Below the pieces are notes generated by a model, which worked only from the letters and a program-made list of their open reading frames with translations, did no database searches and was not told where the DNA came from. DNA of 64,000 bases from Lytechinus variegatus (lineage: Eukaryota > Echinodermata > Echinoidea > Temnopleuroida > Toxopneustidae), in contig NC_054746.1 in NCBI RefSeq assembly GCF_018143015.1, forward strand, positions 14,065,532 to 14,129,531. The letters run 5' to 3'. A program made the translations under genes and the position numbers. This document shows positions 23,394 through 53,689 of the stretch, in pieces (the first letter of the stretch is position 1; each line of letters begins with the position of its first letter).

Positions 23394-24345
23394 ATGTCCT
23401 GTGGAGAGGGTTTCGTGGTATGTGTCAAGGTCATCTTGAAGGTCATTCTTGTGATCATTTGCCTACCTCTGCTATTTGCACTCAGTCTTCTGGGAATTGT
23501 ACTGGGCATCCTATGCTGCCCATGTAAGTATAAAGTCCATTTCTACTAATTCATGCAAATCTTTTTTTTAAACTCAGAAGAGTTAGGCACCTGGCTTGAA
23601 ATTATCATTGGCTAAATATCTTGAATGAATGTTTGAGTGTGCGCAGCGATCGAGCGAGAAAAGAGAAAGTGGTTTATTTACAGGAATAATGAGAATAAAC
23701 CAGATAATCATGAATTATACAAAGGAACGATATAATTATGCACTTCCCGACAATTCAGTATTGCGAATGATCATCGATTTATCTACATTTTACCTCCTGC
23801 TCCTGCCTCTTCACCTTTCTTCTTCTTACTCTTTCTTCTTACCCTTCTCCCTCTTCTTCCTTTTCCCCTTCTTCTTCTTCTTCACATTTCTTCTCCTCCT
23901 CATTCTTTTTCTTCTTCTCCTCCTCCTTCTTATTCTCATCCTCTTCCTCCTTCTTTTCTCCTCCTCCTCCTCCTTTTATTTCCTTCTTTTTCTTCTTCTT
24001 CGTCTTCTTCTTCCTCTTCCTTTTTCTTCTTCTTCCCCCCCCCCTCTTCCTTCTCTTTCTCCACCTCTCCTCATTCTCCTCATGATTTTTTTCTTTTTTC
24101 CCCATGCAGTGAAGATCTGTTGTCCCTGCTGTGCGCCTTGTCTTGAGTACATCCTCGACTTATTACTCTCACTCATAAAGCTACCTTTAAAGTGTATCAT
24201 GTGGGCAGTAGGTGACGATGGAGGAAGCGAAGAGGACAAGACTCCACTCGACCACGCTCCCACAGCAGCAACATCATACAACGGATCATCGCCGGGTTCG
24301 CCGTCGCACCAGAAAACAACATCGAGCGTAGAAACACCAGAATAG
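23394..24345 (+). CDS. Small cysteine-rich hydrophobic membrane protein, two exons
   Basis: Exon 1 is 23394-23523 and exon 2 is 24110-24345, with donor GTAAGT and acceptor CCCCATGCAG; the join is in phase 1 and gives 121 residues. Residues 1-43 read MSCGEGFVVCVKVILKVILV then a long hydrophobic helix ending GILCCP. After the junction come LKICCPCCAPCLEYILDLLL and a second hydrophobic stretch to CIMWAV. The last 45 residues are polar and acidic, then Ser/Thr-rich. Eleven cysteines in the first 72 residues, many in CC pairs beside the membrane segments, suggest palmitoylation (inference). The two hydrophobic segments could form a hairpin. I do not recognise the family. Exon 2 is open well upstream only because the intron is polypyrimidine. 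Confidence 0.72.
23524..24109 (+). repeat. Intron dominated by a polypyrimidine microsatellite
   Basis: From about 23785 to 24100 the plus strand is nearly all C/T (CTT, CTC and TCC units), ending directly in the acceptor of exon 2. Functionally it is an extreme polypyrimidine tract. The hydrophobic frame reading through it into exon 2 is not evidence of coding. Confidence 0.8.
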
Positions 24346-24559
24346 ACCTACTAGTATACAAACATGCAGATCAGTGATGCAAAATAATGTAACTTAAACC
24401 TTGCCATCACAATTTTCATGTTTTTTTTTAAGATTCATCTGATCATTAACAAAGGGAAGGGGTGAGATGTAACACAGCTAGTTCAAGTTTGATATTGCTT
24501 TTAGAGGGATTATGGTGTGATGAGTTACATTTTGCTCAGGTGAAACAGACCACTCCACA

Positions 24560-24722
24560 CAGTCCTGGGACCGATTCATAAATACTTTAAACTACTGTTA
24601 CCTGGCCATTATTGCAACTACCACGGAATCCTTAATTGTGATTGGCTGAGCTATGTTACCATGGCAGTCTCCATAATGACAAAGTTACAGTGGATGTAAC
24701 TTTTATGAAATGAACCCCTTGA
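24560..24722. repeat. Inverted-repeat element with TTCATAAA termini
   Basis: ACCGATTCATAAA...CTACTGTTACCTGGCCAT is mirrored by TGTAACTTTTATGAAATGAA and ATGGCAGTCTCCATAATG at the right. Same type as 30463-30614. Situated just downstream of the small membrane-protein gene. Confidence 0.55.
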
Positions 24723-24738
24723 ATTTCACCTTATCTTC

Positions 24739-24744
24739 ATTAAA
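24739..24744 (+). promoter_or_regulatory. Candidate polyadenylation signal (ATTAAA)
   Basis: First canonical-variant hexamer seen after the stop of the small membrane-protein gene, about 395 bases downstream. Confidence 0.3.
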
Positions 24745-25265
24745 AATATATATATTTCCAGACTAAACACTAAACCTTCAACATTGTATACTAAATCATC
24801 ATCATAGTCCTAAGGGATCAAAGTCGAATATTCAAGAAATGAGAAAATTGAGCACATATACCTTAATGTTTAACAGGAAATTTAAGTAACAACTGCAGGC
24901 CCATACATGGTTAAGTGTTGTGTGGTTTGAACTCACTAATCACTGATATCAAGCTAATTAGTCTATTTATAGTCAATAACTATATATCAATAATTCCTAA
25001 ATTTCTCTATCAAGTCTTCAGTTTACTTCAAGAATGTAGGTTCTAAATTCTAAAATTTCATTCCATTTCCTGTCAAACTTGTTGAAGTTGTTTTTAACTA
25101 TCAAAAGATTATTTAATTGAGCATGCATGTACATGACATATCTTTAGTCTTTTCTCTTCCTTAATATAAAGGTCTCCATTTTGACATATTGTACTTGCCT
25201 CTTTAATGACCATATAAATAACTTGTCAAATCATATCTTTATTCACTATTTTACTTTTATTTTAC

Positions 25266-25566
25266 TGGAGCGTTGTGGCCCAGTGGATTAGTCTCCGGAC
25301 TTTGAAACAGAGGGTCGTGGGTTCAAATCCCAGCCACGGCGTAATTTCCTTCAGCAAGAAATTCATCCACTGTGTGCTGCACTCGACCCAGGTGATGTAA
25401 ATGGGTACCGGCAGGAAGTAGTTCCTCAAAAAGCTGTGTGCGCCTTAATCGGTTGCCTAGCTTAGCCGGGGTAATAATAATAGCAGTGCCTTTTTAAAGC
25501 GCCATGAGCACCGAAAAGTGGACCTGTGCGCTATATAAGTAGCCACCATTATTATTATTATTATTA
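25266..25566 (+). repeat. tRNA-headed SINE, plus strand
   Basis: A box TGGCCCAGTGG (25276-25286) and B box GGTTCAAATCC (25320-25330) sit in a tRNA-like 5' unit. The body carries GTACCGGCAGGAAGTA and the AAAGCGCCATGAGCA/GCGCTATATAAGTA block, and ends in an ATT microsatellite. Close in full length to the minus-strand copy at 17137-17425; both look intact enough for RNA polymerase III transcription. Confidence 0.88.
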
Positions 25567-28500
25567 CTTACAGCAGCCTCTTTTTATTTTGCATTCATTC
25601 ACACATTTATCTTACCACAGTTCACAACAATCATTCATAAATAACAATATAGTTGATATTAAACAACCAAAAACTCGTCTATATTGTTTGGTCACCTGCC
25701 TTGTTTTTTAATCTTTTTTCTTCATAATAAAATACACAAAAGATACTGTACAAGTTTTTTTTTGCAATATATCCAAATCAATATTTTAGGAAACAAATAG
25801 GACATGTACAAGAAATGCTAAAACATTGCTGAAGAAGGATGTTTGGCTCTGAACAGACGATACTTACTGTTTCGCAAAATGCAAAAATGAGTATAATCTA
25901 TATGTACAAATATCTTAATAACCTGGGAAGGTGTTTCATAAAGTTGGTTATAAAGTTATGCAGGATATTACAAACAATTTAATGAACAACTGATAGGAGT
26001 ATGAAGTGCCAAATCAGGAACATAAAGCTCTCATATGTTTAAAAAAAATATATAATTATATTTCTGACATTTTCAAGAAGACCCAGTCAAAAATATTTTG
26101 TATTGAAAATGCATCTCAATATCAATAACAATAATAATTAGCCTGCATATTTGGAAATAAACTGATGGTGTAATATAAAGAACTACATGAGCCAACATGT
26201 CCTCTGAGGGGGTAAACAGAAAAAGAAAGCGGTACGGCCTACCAGTTATACTCAATTTAATTGATTAATGTTTGTGAAACCTTTTCATCACTGTGGTAAT
26301 AATACCTTGTTGTGCAAAAAACACATGCGCATTACCCACAAAAAAGAAGGAAACTTGACTTTCGATAGCTATCTCCTTAAGCCTACTAAAGAATCATTGT
26401 AAGATATGAACTTTACTATTGTACTACAAATGACAATATACAATGACCTGTCATGTCTAAATGACCAAGCTAGGGCATAATCACCACATACATGTATTTG
26501 TAAACATTTGTAAACGCTGACTTGAAATTCAAACCATTAAAATTGACAAACGGGGCACATTTTTTAGGTGACAATGTGCATCTTCCATTAATTACAATAT
26601 TTCCCTAACTACTGGCTTTCTAAATAGTGAAATTAAGAATGGTCATCATGTTCAGTCTAAAATTTACTTTTAACCAACCACAAAGTTGGTAAAAATATGA
26701 ACTATCAACTGGTGTTTAAAAAATATCTCTGTTCATTTTTCACGCAAATTTTGTTTCAACCAAAAGTTGATACATGTAGGAACTTATATGTTGGTTTAAA
26801 AATATCTGTGACCATACCACCTCAGAATTACATGTATGCATATTTGTTCAGTTTCTGAAGCCAAAACATACAAGTGACTGGCACAAAAGGTTGCATCTTT
26901 ATTCTTCAATATACATTCAAGGCCAACATTTGCATTCAAATTAGAGACAGGTCCTAAACAAATGTGTAAAACCACAATTTCTAAACTAATGACATACCAT
27001 CAAATGTTTCATACCACAAGTCATCATCCTGTCAAGATATAAATAATAAATTAAGTACTAGTAATACACAGTAATGTTATGTTGAGCCGAGAGGGAATAG
27101 GGTTTTTCATTTCATTCCTTTTCCTAATAACTCATGTCATTTGCTTTCCTAATACAAAATAATCTCGAGACAATGTAAAAGATATCAAACAAGTGGCTGG
27201 TCTATGACCTGTCTGTAAACAATCAGCAGAAATTTGCTAATACAATAAATCAATCCAACAATTGATTTAAAATTACTTAAATCCAAATACTGGCACTATT
27301 TGATTACTACAGAAACCAAAAATCAAAAGGATGATTGATACCTTGTATTAATATAGAAAAAATAAAATTTCAGTAATCTAAATTATAACAATTGACAGTA
27401 TTTACATTTAGAGCTCAAAAATATGATACATTTTATAAAGCTGTCTGAATCACTTGAAATGTTAAAAATGTAAGGGGGAATTTTACATTGACTAACTGTA
27501 CCAAAAGTTTTTTATCTTTGTAATCATATGCTCGGTTATATCATAAATAAGGTCATTTATTCGATTAATATTGAATTTCTCTGTAAAAAAAAAATCATGT
27601 CAGCCATGCCTTTGGGCTTCTAAATAAGATAATATCAAACAATATTTTAGATACATCATACCAAATGTTTTAAGTGCTTATTAACAGAATAATAGCAGAA
27701 TATTGTTTTATTATTATTTCAAGAAAAGTAATGTTTTTTGCTATGTCAGAATAAAAATTATCTTTCATTAAAACTTCACACAAAAACAGCACCTAAAACA
27801 ATTATTAGACAATGCTTCTCCTTTTATCACAATGTATAATAAAAACTAAGTTATTGGTTCTGACCGATATTTAAGTTTGTATAAATCATATAAACTATAC
27901 ACAGGCTAAGTATAAGCACATTGGTGAATATATAATAGAAATATTGTTATCACAATTAACCTGTAATCAGTTGGAATATTTACTTCTATAGTTTATATTC
28001 TTTTGATAGCATTCTACAATATCCAGAGGATATCAACATTCTAGACTTTTTTACCACACCTTTAATAATGATAAATAACAAAAGCTACAAAGAGTACACA
28101 ATGAAAACAAAACAAAACAAATAGATACAATGGAGAGTTATGCCATGATAAACATTGACAATTCCAACAGAAGAGCAGTAACTACGGTTACTAACATCTA
28201 TTTTCTATTACTTACACAAAACTGAAAGAATCATTTTAAATGCAGTACTAAAATGCATATCCGAAAGCTTATAGTGTAATGTGAAATTCTTTGAATGAAA
28301 TAAGGCAAGTACATGTAGACCTACTAATCAATATTTTCAAGTACCAGGAAAATATGAGTCAACTGTCACTGATTGATTGAATGGCCGACAAAGGCCCTCA
28401 AATTACAAACAGGTTTAGTGTTCTTTTCTTATTCTCATCAATAACCTTTACATATCTTGATCTGTATTCTGGCATTCAAGAAGTGAAATAAAGAGTGAAC

Positions 28501-29390
28501 GCACAACATTGTGTTGTGTGTGAGAAGCAACAGGCATTATTTTGATATCAAAGCTTATTATATAATAACAAATGGTATAACTTTAACGCAGTTGCTAAAA
28601 ATCAACTTAATTTTAGCCCCCCCCCCAAAAAAAAAAAAAACCCAACAACTTGTAGACCACTCGTATTTATTTACATTGCAAGTACATGTCTATTTTGATA
28701 CTGTTGTTTCATTGGATCTTGAATGGTTATTTTAAATAGATATAGAATATATTTGTGATAACCTGATATTGTGCATAACTATAACTTTATGTCAGAGTTA
28801 GGGAATTCTGCATTGTCCACAAGTAATACTACTTAATTTTAGACATCTAATTTCATCAACTTATCCAATAATAAAAACAACATACTTTCTACATGAGTAG
28901 TAATCTTAACATGGGTTGTAATATCTGAATTTCTAAGCCAGACAAATATTTTTCATTGATTTAATGCACATTTGTTGGAATGGAGACACAAACCTATATA
29001 AGCCCTCTCCTACAAAAAAAAAGGAGATTTTTTCGATACACTATAGTGACTTGTGTTGTATCTCTTCGACAGTTATAAACATGTTCCACTTTTATTTTCA
29101 CATTCCTACAGAAAGTAAAATAATGTACAGTCAATTTACACTTTTTAGCAATCAACTCTTAATTCTTATCATTGTGATCAAGACTTTCTTCTGAATATTG
29201 ACTCTAAAAATTAAGTGAATAAAGTAGAAAAGAAATTAAGTTCATGTATTTGTTCATAGGTAACATATAACTCTATCGTTTCATTTTGACTTAATAAAAT
29301 CAGGAAAATATAAGATTATGGGGATATGCTTGAGTGATTTGTTAATCTATTTGTAAGTATGCTTATCACCTATAAACTGGAAGGCTAGGC
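25567..29390. other. AT-rich gene-poor stretch
   Basis: No coding sequence recognised apart from the orphan exon-like segment at 26981-27028. Many AATAAA/TTTATT hexamers in both senses, consistent with intergenic or long-UTR sequence. A C-run/A-run lies at 28618-28640. Confidence 0.4.
26981..27028 (-). CDS. Orphan exon-like segment, possible alternative terminal exon
   Basis: After a TATCTTGACAG acceptor the minus strand reads DDDLWYETFDG, and then either continues MSLV to a TAG at 26981-26983 or splices at a GTATGT donor after 26998. Phase 0 entry suits poly(A) polymerase exon 17, so it could be an alternative C terminus, but it is over 8 kb away. It could equally belong to another gene or be chance. 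Very AT-rich, UTR-like sequence lies on its 3' side. Confidence 0.25.
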   Translation of the reverse strand, partial: DDDLWYETFDGMSLV

Positions 29391-29395
29391 CCTGT

Positions 29396-29472
29396 TTCAT
29401 AAACCTGTTTGAAAGTTACATGCAAAGCATGTGACCAATCGTTCATAACAGCTTTGTGAAACAAACTCCCTG
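29396..29472. repeat. Small hairpin element with TTTCATAAA termini
   Basis: AGGCCCTGTTTCATAAACCTG is mirrored (imperfectly) by AGCTTTGTGAAACAAACTCC. About 77 bp. Related-looking termini also occur near 25925 and 30232. Confidence 0.4.
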
Positions 29473-30462
29473 GTTTACAATGCATTCTAAATTCAATCAT
29501 GCTTTAACAATTCACAGACTTTCAACATTATGAAAGATAACAAAATAAAAGACTCAAACTGCATTATATAAATGGTCTACATGGCACGATAGTGCAAGAG
29601 CACATTATCACCAAATGAGAAAGCTATCTTTAAAAAGTTATCTCTAATTGTTGAAATATTTCTGATGTCAAATAGATGAATGCAAATCATATCCCCATTA
29701 TAGTATATATCCTCTGATAAAACTGGACCTACCATTAATGTCACATTAGTGTTATATCAATTAAGTTAATTAATCCAAAGCAACATGCAATTAAAAAAAA
29801 TACATTCTGAAGCATTCAGTCATGCACTCATCACAGATAGATGCAAGAATGTCATGAAATATTATTGATTTCTCTTCATTCTGTATTCCATTCTGCTGAG
29901 TGAAATAAGACAAAAAGGCAACAGTATATCTTTATGATAAAAGCCATTTTTCATTTCACTTCCCAGTTCCCACAGTATATTCATGTATGAACTTTTCAAT
30001 GACAATAATGCCTGACCGCATTCGTGAACATGAATATGTAGGTTACAGAGTGCAATGACCTCTCCACAACATGGAGCCTATTTCACAAGTTGCTACTTTT
30101 AAAAGCAACCAACTTGCATCCTGCATTTCGATTGGTCTCAACAGCAAATAGGTCATAAAGTGTCTACATGTAGCTATTGTTATCAATATATGCTCCATGA
30201 ATCAGATCCCTGATGAAGTACATATATTCTGGGTAGTGTTTCATAAAGCGGTTTGTAAAGTTATGCACAACCTTATGCAAAACTAACACATACAACTTTA
30301 TGTTTGGCTGGAACATGTTCTTCTGCGCTAAATTAACTACATAGGGATATATCATGGAGATACAAGCTTCTATCTCCATGGATATATCTTTTAGCACAAA
30401 AAAAAACAGTCACCAGTTGTGTGCGAAGTCATACAACAAACAGTTTAACGAAATTATCTTCT

Positions 30463-30614
30463 AGGCCCCATTGCATAAAAGTTACTATTATATTAACTTT
30501 GTTATCCAACGGTATCTGTAATGGATCCTTGATTCTGATAAGTTGTTAAACATTGTTTCCACGGTAGTTACCATTGGATGGCAAAGTAATAGTAACTTAA
30601 ATGCAGCAGGACCC
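30463..30614. repeat. Inverted-repeat element with GCATAAAAGTTACT termini
   Basis: GGCCCCATTGCATAAAAGTT then ACTATTA-TTAACTTTG, mirrored by CAAAGTAATAGTAACTTAAA and GCAGCAGGACCC. Same family type as 24560-24722. Confidence 0.55.
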
Positions 30615-31635
30615 TGATCAAATACTTCTTTGGTTTAGAGCTGAAGATGTTGTATTTGGTAGGGATTGAGGAATGCCAGCCATGCAAAGGGTTATATGAT
30701 GATAAACACTCATGCATGACAGCAACTGCAAGCAGCATAAATTAAACAACAATAATAATCAAAATAATTAGAAAAGTCATATGGTGCAGCAATGATATAC
30801 ACATTCCCTACTGCGCTAGTGCACTGTGATGTTAAAGAGATTCTGACAGTGATAACATATATTTTTAAAAATTATTTTACATCATTTTTCATCCATGTAT
30901 ATTAGCTGCAAGGTCAAATCCAGTTTATGTTAGAGGATTTGATAAAGAAATAAGTTGTTCACAAAAGCATTTGCAGTGTATTTTTTCTTACCAAACAAAC
31001 ATGTGTATGGAACAACATATGCATCTGGCCAACATTCTTGTCATATTTCTAACATGACATCCTTTGAAGAGCAACTGCATGCAGTAAACATTTTTAAACT
31101 ATGATATTCTGCCTTATGGTAATTTGGTCAAAATTCCTTTTATTTTAACTTGGTGGCCCCTCTTTTTAAGCTATGATTTCTCTGGAGTCGACAAATGTAA
31201 AATTGTACAATTGACATACTGTATTTTGCATGATCCTTTATGTCTTCATTTGATGGTCTTAACTATTAAAGATGAAGGTTGAAATAAATAAAACTGCAAT
31301 TTGATATGAATTAAATCAATACAGGAAAAGAGTGCAAATGCTATGAACCACCCCGCACTCAATATTTAAGTTTGTGTTTATCCTATGTACCTATATTCCA
31401 TGCCCAAGTGAATTTATGAAAGGTTAAGTATCAACATGCAAATGAATGCTGGTAAATGAACAGGATTTTTTTTTAAACAACATACAAAAACACTCATCTC
31501 ACATTACGTGCTTGTGTGGCCTCTTATTAATGTTATCAATAGGTTAGGTTGGTTTGAGAGCAATGTCAAGTAGCATACCAGTAAAATGAAATGTTGGTTT
31601 ACATGAAAGATTATCAGGATGAGGAATAGACAGTA

Positions 31636-31913
31636 CAGGGGCCTGTCTTACAAAGAGTTGCGATTGATCCGATCAATCACAACTATGGAAAGCCAGCAAA
31701 GTCAACATATACAATGCACGTTTGCTCAAAAAATTTTCTAGATATGAATGTACATCCATAAATTCATTGATTTTTTGACAGTTCGGTGTGCTCTCCTTAG
31801 TTCACAAAGGACATTTTTTGCACATTTCCTATAGAAAAATTATGACACTGATGGATTTCCGTATAGTTATGATTGATTAGATCAATCGTAACTCTTTGTA
31901 AAACAGGACCCTG
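31636..31913. mobile_element. MITE with CAGGG(G)CCTGT-TTACAAAGAGTT termini
   Basis: The left arm CAGGGGCCTGTCTTACAAAG, AGTTGCGATTGATCC, GATCAATCACAACTAT is mirrored almost throughout about 55 bp at the right end (ATAGTTATGATTGATTAGAT ... CAGGACCCTG). No coding capacity. A second copy is cut by the right window edge at 63906. Confidence 0.78.
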
Positions 31914-32934
31914 ATTAGGGTACACACTGAAAGTATAACTGACATCAATAGTAACTTCCATGGAAAGCTTGATTCTGAGTAGTGGTACTTTAATGGGGGA
32001 GGGGATACAAGGTGAACTATAAAAAAAAATTTGTGTTTCTCAACAAAAAATTTAAAGGTATTAAATAGTTACAAGATCAAGTACACTCTTCGCAGTACTT
32101 GATTTATTCCCCTTTGAGCCTCTTTTTCATCAGTTCCTTTTAAATCTCATGGGGGGGGGTGGTGTTACCCCCTTTGACCCCTCCAATGGCCCTGTCCTTT
32201 TTGTAGAGCAATGTGCCTATAATGATTAGCTCTGAGCCATCACCAACGATCAATGGCTAGGCTTCACGTCACACAGCCTTGATTATTGAGAGATTCTCAA
32301 GAGTGTCAATATAGTTTTGCGAAGATCTAATCAGGCTCATGTAACAAACAGAATAAGTGTAAGTGAAGAGCTCTCTTTCCATGTTGAAATATAAAGAATA
32401 ATGCCTTCATCTTTCTTTAAAGGATTAAGAATTTAAAATGATATACAGACACACACACACACACACAGACATAAAAATCTCTCTTTTACACACCATTTCA
32501 GTCTCTTTGCTTTTCACATACAGGGTCCGACATGTACATTTCTTATCCTTTTCTGTCTTTTCTCTGCTGGGCACATCAATGTTTTAGATTTCTTGTCAGC
32601 AAGACTTTCCAAGAAACCCTGTTCATGTTTTCATTGCTATACACAGAGCAAGCAGCAGCATTCCTTCTCTCACACTCCACACATGATAAATTAAGGTAAA
32701 CCTATTTATGTGACAAAATCAAATATATTTTTACTTGACAGGTGTATGCTCTATGCATACAGGTGTGCAGGTTTTGGAAGAAGATAATTTTTTCACTGAT
32801 AATAGACATTTTATACTTAGGAGATACTATATTATCCTAACCTAACCCCAAGATTTTACATGCCCCATATCATATAAGGTCAGACAAAAAATGAAAGAAT
32901 GTTTTTTTTTCAGACACTGCCCTACTGAAAACAA

Positions 32935-33292
32935 GACAAAGGGACACAGTGTGAACACATACATAAAGAATGCTTCAATTCAACAAAGTCAATGGGTGAT
33001 TTCAAGTCCGGTGTTGGCCTTGGTGTTGAAATTTCGATTGCTTCCCCCAGCTCCAAAACTCATTCTGAGTTTGTAAAAACTGATCCAATTCACATTATTG
33101 ACATCTCAACAACCAGTGAGTGACTTTTCAGGACCATCTTCATTTTATTTTTTGGCGTTAAAAGCGTGTAAAAATTAACCAAACACCAACACTAAAAGGT
33201 CAACACTGAACTTGAAATCACCCACTTTGTTCAACCAAGAGGCTACACACAATGACTGTGTGTTCACACTATGTCGCTCTGTGTTATTTCTA
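32935..33292. mobile_element. Inverted-repeat element, about 360 bp
   Basis: GGACACAGTGTGAACACATA (left) is mirrored by TGTGTTCACACTATGTCGCT (right). GTGGGTGATTTCAAGT-type blocks and GTGTTGG-CTT-GTGTTG also face each other at 32990-33030 and 33180-33230. The open reading frame at 32891-33076 is a by-product. Confidence 0.62.
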
Positions 33293-34267
33293 ATAGAGTG
33301 ATAGCGCTGGAAATTTTATTTTATAAGTCCTTTTTCAATCTAAATTTTTCAAAATACTTATGGTTAATTCATCTGAATATATATCCTCTCTTCTCACCCC
33401 TCTCTGATGATAAAGATTGTCTTGCAGCATTCAAAGAAAAGAGAAATGTCTTATATTCTCATCTTAGATCCTCCACTGAAAACGATAATTTTGGTAGTTC
33501 CTTTCCATAAATAATTAGTATTTTCTGGCAACATACACCACTCTTTTTAGATAACATTTTGGCCTAAATAATTGAGGGGGTAATGTACAACCATAATACA
33601 GAGATACCAGCCAACAAAATATATTCCTATATATGAACAATAATACCATTCAGTGTTGTACATGTACACTTTTTTTTAAAACTATGGATGATATTTTAAC
33701 AACATTCTTTTAATAATACCCTATTGCTACTAACAATACATTTCCTTTTTACATCTACAAGACAAACCACTAAAAGTGTGTTTTCTACGGCTGCAAGCAT
33801 TTGCAAAGGATGTGAATGTTGGAGAAAAAAAATTGAAAATCCATCAGTTCCACTTTATGAACTGAAATGCACAAAACTGGCATTGGTGGTTTGAGAATCA
33901 AAGGATCCAATCATTCATGTTTAATTTGGAAGAATTTGGAAAAGCCTTGAAATACCACTGAAAGTGATTAATACCCCTACCTGATTATGGCAGACTTATG
34001 TGAGGAACATGAATAACATTCTCTCTGAATCATTGCCATAAATGTTGTTAGCAAGTGTTTCTCACAAGCATTCTGATAACAACTGAAAACTAAGGTGCGA
34101 GTTTGGCTAATTTTCAATGCATAGAATATAAAGAATGGATTGAATGATTTTTTTTCCTACATTCAGATCCCCATGACAAACTTGATGCTCTCATGCCGGT
34201 GAAAACACACCTTTAGGAAATGGAACAAACTCCACAGGTACCATCTTTCTGGTTAACAATACCCATT

Positions 34268-34273
34268 TTTATT
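34268..34273 (-). promoter_or_regulatory. Candidate polyadenylation signal (AATAAA)
   Basis: AATAAA on the minus strand about 320 bases beyond the end of poly(A) polymerase exon 18. It would serve if the exon-18 donor is skipped. The hexamer is common by chance in AT-rich sequence. Confidence 0.25.
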
Positions 34274-34640
34274 TAATCAATATCAAAGTTCCTGCACAGA
34301 TATCATCACATCACTGAAATACGAACAGAAAAATGATCAACAATATCAATTGGTTTCTTTTCTATCTCATCCTAGAAATATAAATTACATGAGGTCTATA
34401 AAGAATACTATATTCCTTTGCAGGTACAAATCACTTTGTACAGTCGCGCTCCTTCCTCATTGGATGCCTATCATATTCATCTCCAGCATATTCTTTGGTG
34501 ATTCTTTTTTGTGTATTTGTTCTCCTCTCTCTAAAAAAAAATCATCATCTGAATTCCTCTGAGAATTAGCGATCGACGTGCAGATGTCTTACCTTATTTC
34601 CTCACTGACTGCCAGGAGTGACCGGAGGAAATTCGGGACA

Positions 34641-52131
<17,491 letters not shown>

Positions 52132-53109
52132 TTTTCGCCGATCTTGTTGTAACAAACCACTGCACTGGCTCAAGTAGATGTAGAAACTACAACTAACGTT
52201 AGGTGGAGGGAGACTAAAAAAAAGTCTGGCCGCTAGTTCCAGGCCAGGCCAACTGCAGCCAGTCTTGCTTTTTAGCTAGCGGCCGCTGTTGACCAGAATT
52301 ACCGGTGCCGTGCCGTGGCGGTAAACGATGTTCCTGTCCTGGGTTTGGCCTTCTTCGCTTTGCGGAGTATCGAGTCAGCTGAACCTCTTTTTGGCAACTA
52401 CATCACTCTGACATTTGACGTTGAAGTTTATCTCTACACGTTTACTCGGTTAAATAAACATCGGATTCATTTAATGAGAATACAACTAGGATGACACCCA
52501 ATAAAATGAATAAATATGAAGCGTTTGAACTTTCCGAAACCACTGAGTTCGGGACTCAATTACGCAGAGACAATGGAAATTTATGTCATTCAGCGAATCT
52601 AACTGAAAATATCGATTATTTCGAAGATCAACATACTGATACGGTAGCCTTATGCCGTTTAGTTTTGCAAGAGGGATTTCGAGCATGAAGTAATTGGAGT
52701 TTTCATATACTTTTTCTTATCTGAAATATACAAAATTATAGGAATTTTCGTTACTTGAAGTCATGATCATAGTTTACATGAGCACTATTCATTCACTATT
52801 ATGCGCTTAATTCTTCCGAATCGCCAAAATTACAAGTACAGTACCGTAGTAAGAAATATATTAATCCGCTACTTCAGTCACATGAGTTTCAAGGAAAAGA
52901 GAATAGCGCCACCCACGATTAAGTCATCGTTTTCACGGAAGGCTGGCTTGAACTCATTCCTTGAACTGTCATTTCAAGAACTCCACAGCCAACTCTCTAT
53001 ACATGTAGGCCTAAACGGATAGCAATTTTATAGAATCAAAATCTAAAACTGTCGAGGGATCGAGTAAGCTATGAAGAAAATGGAAATCATTCTGATTCAA
53101 TAAGGACTA

Positions 53110-53460
53110 TCTTACTCCCCAACATTCAATTCAATTCATAATTTATTTCAATCAATCAATCATAAAAATACAGGTATATACAAAGTAGGTAAAAACATGG
53201 GATTGGGAGCCCCTAGAAGTTTTCATTAAAAAAACTTGTGGGTGGGGCACCACCATGGTACTACAATCAAATACAATTAATATAATACATACATAAAGAG
53301 TGAAAAACAAATAACATTGAAATACAATTAAAAAAAAAAAAATAAAAAAAAAAAATGGGCTAACATAGGGGAAATAAACAAACAAGCAAACTAGGAGTAA
53401 TAATTATAAATCATAGTGACCTACAGTGAGCTATTGGGAGGAGTTTTTATACTGAGCAAA
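53110..53460 (-). mobile_element. Probable LINE 3' end, minus strand
   Basis: Read on the minus strand it ends TTGATTGATTGAAATAAATT then ATGAATTGAATTGAA, a typical non-LTR 3' terminus of short repeated units. Upstream are CCACCCACAAGTTTTTTT and an A/T-rich body. No open frame. Confidence 0.4.
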
Positions 53461-53689
53461 AAATTCAACTCTCAAGAGTTTTTAAAACTTATTTAGGGTT
53501 TTACTTTGTTTAATATCATTATTTGAATTGTCTACACTCAAATTATCATGTTGTTTCTTTTATTCGTGGAGGGCTCCGTGCTGGTAAAACATTTTTTTAG
53601 CTGAACCGGACTACCCTCCACTGTTCTTTTTATCGATTTTTTGTTAAATAAAACATGAATAAATGAATGAATAAATAATGGCAAACAGC

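Larger units (their letters stand above)
29473..34592. other. AT-rich intergenic stretch 3' of poly(A) polymerase
   Basis: Apart from the inverted-repeat elements listed separately and a CA run at 32448-32467, nothing coding was recognised. It may hold 3' UTR sequence of poly(A) polymerase if its last exon is spliced onward. Confidence 0.35.

Noticed and set aside
23629-24345. 238-codon frame ending in the small membrane protein
   Set aside because: The frame is open through the intron only because the sequence is polypyrimidine; consensus splice sites at 23524 and 24109 and the upstream ATG exon give a better model.
25266-25340. Possible true tRNA gene
   Set aside because: A and B boxes are good, but the acceptor stem is not closed, no CCA-like end fits, and the sequence continues into a SINE body shared with 17137-17425.
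32891-33076. 61-codon plus-strand frame
   Set aside because: Falls inside an inverted-repeat element with no splice or domain support.
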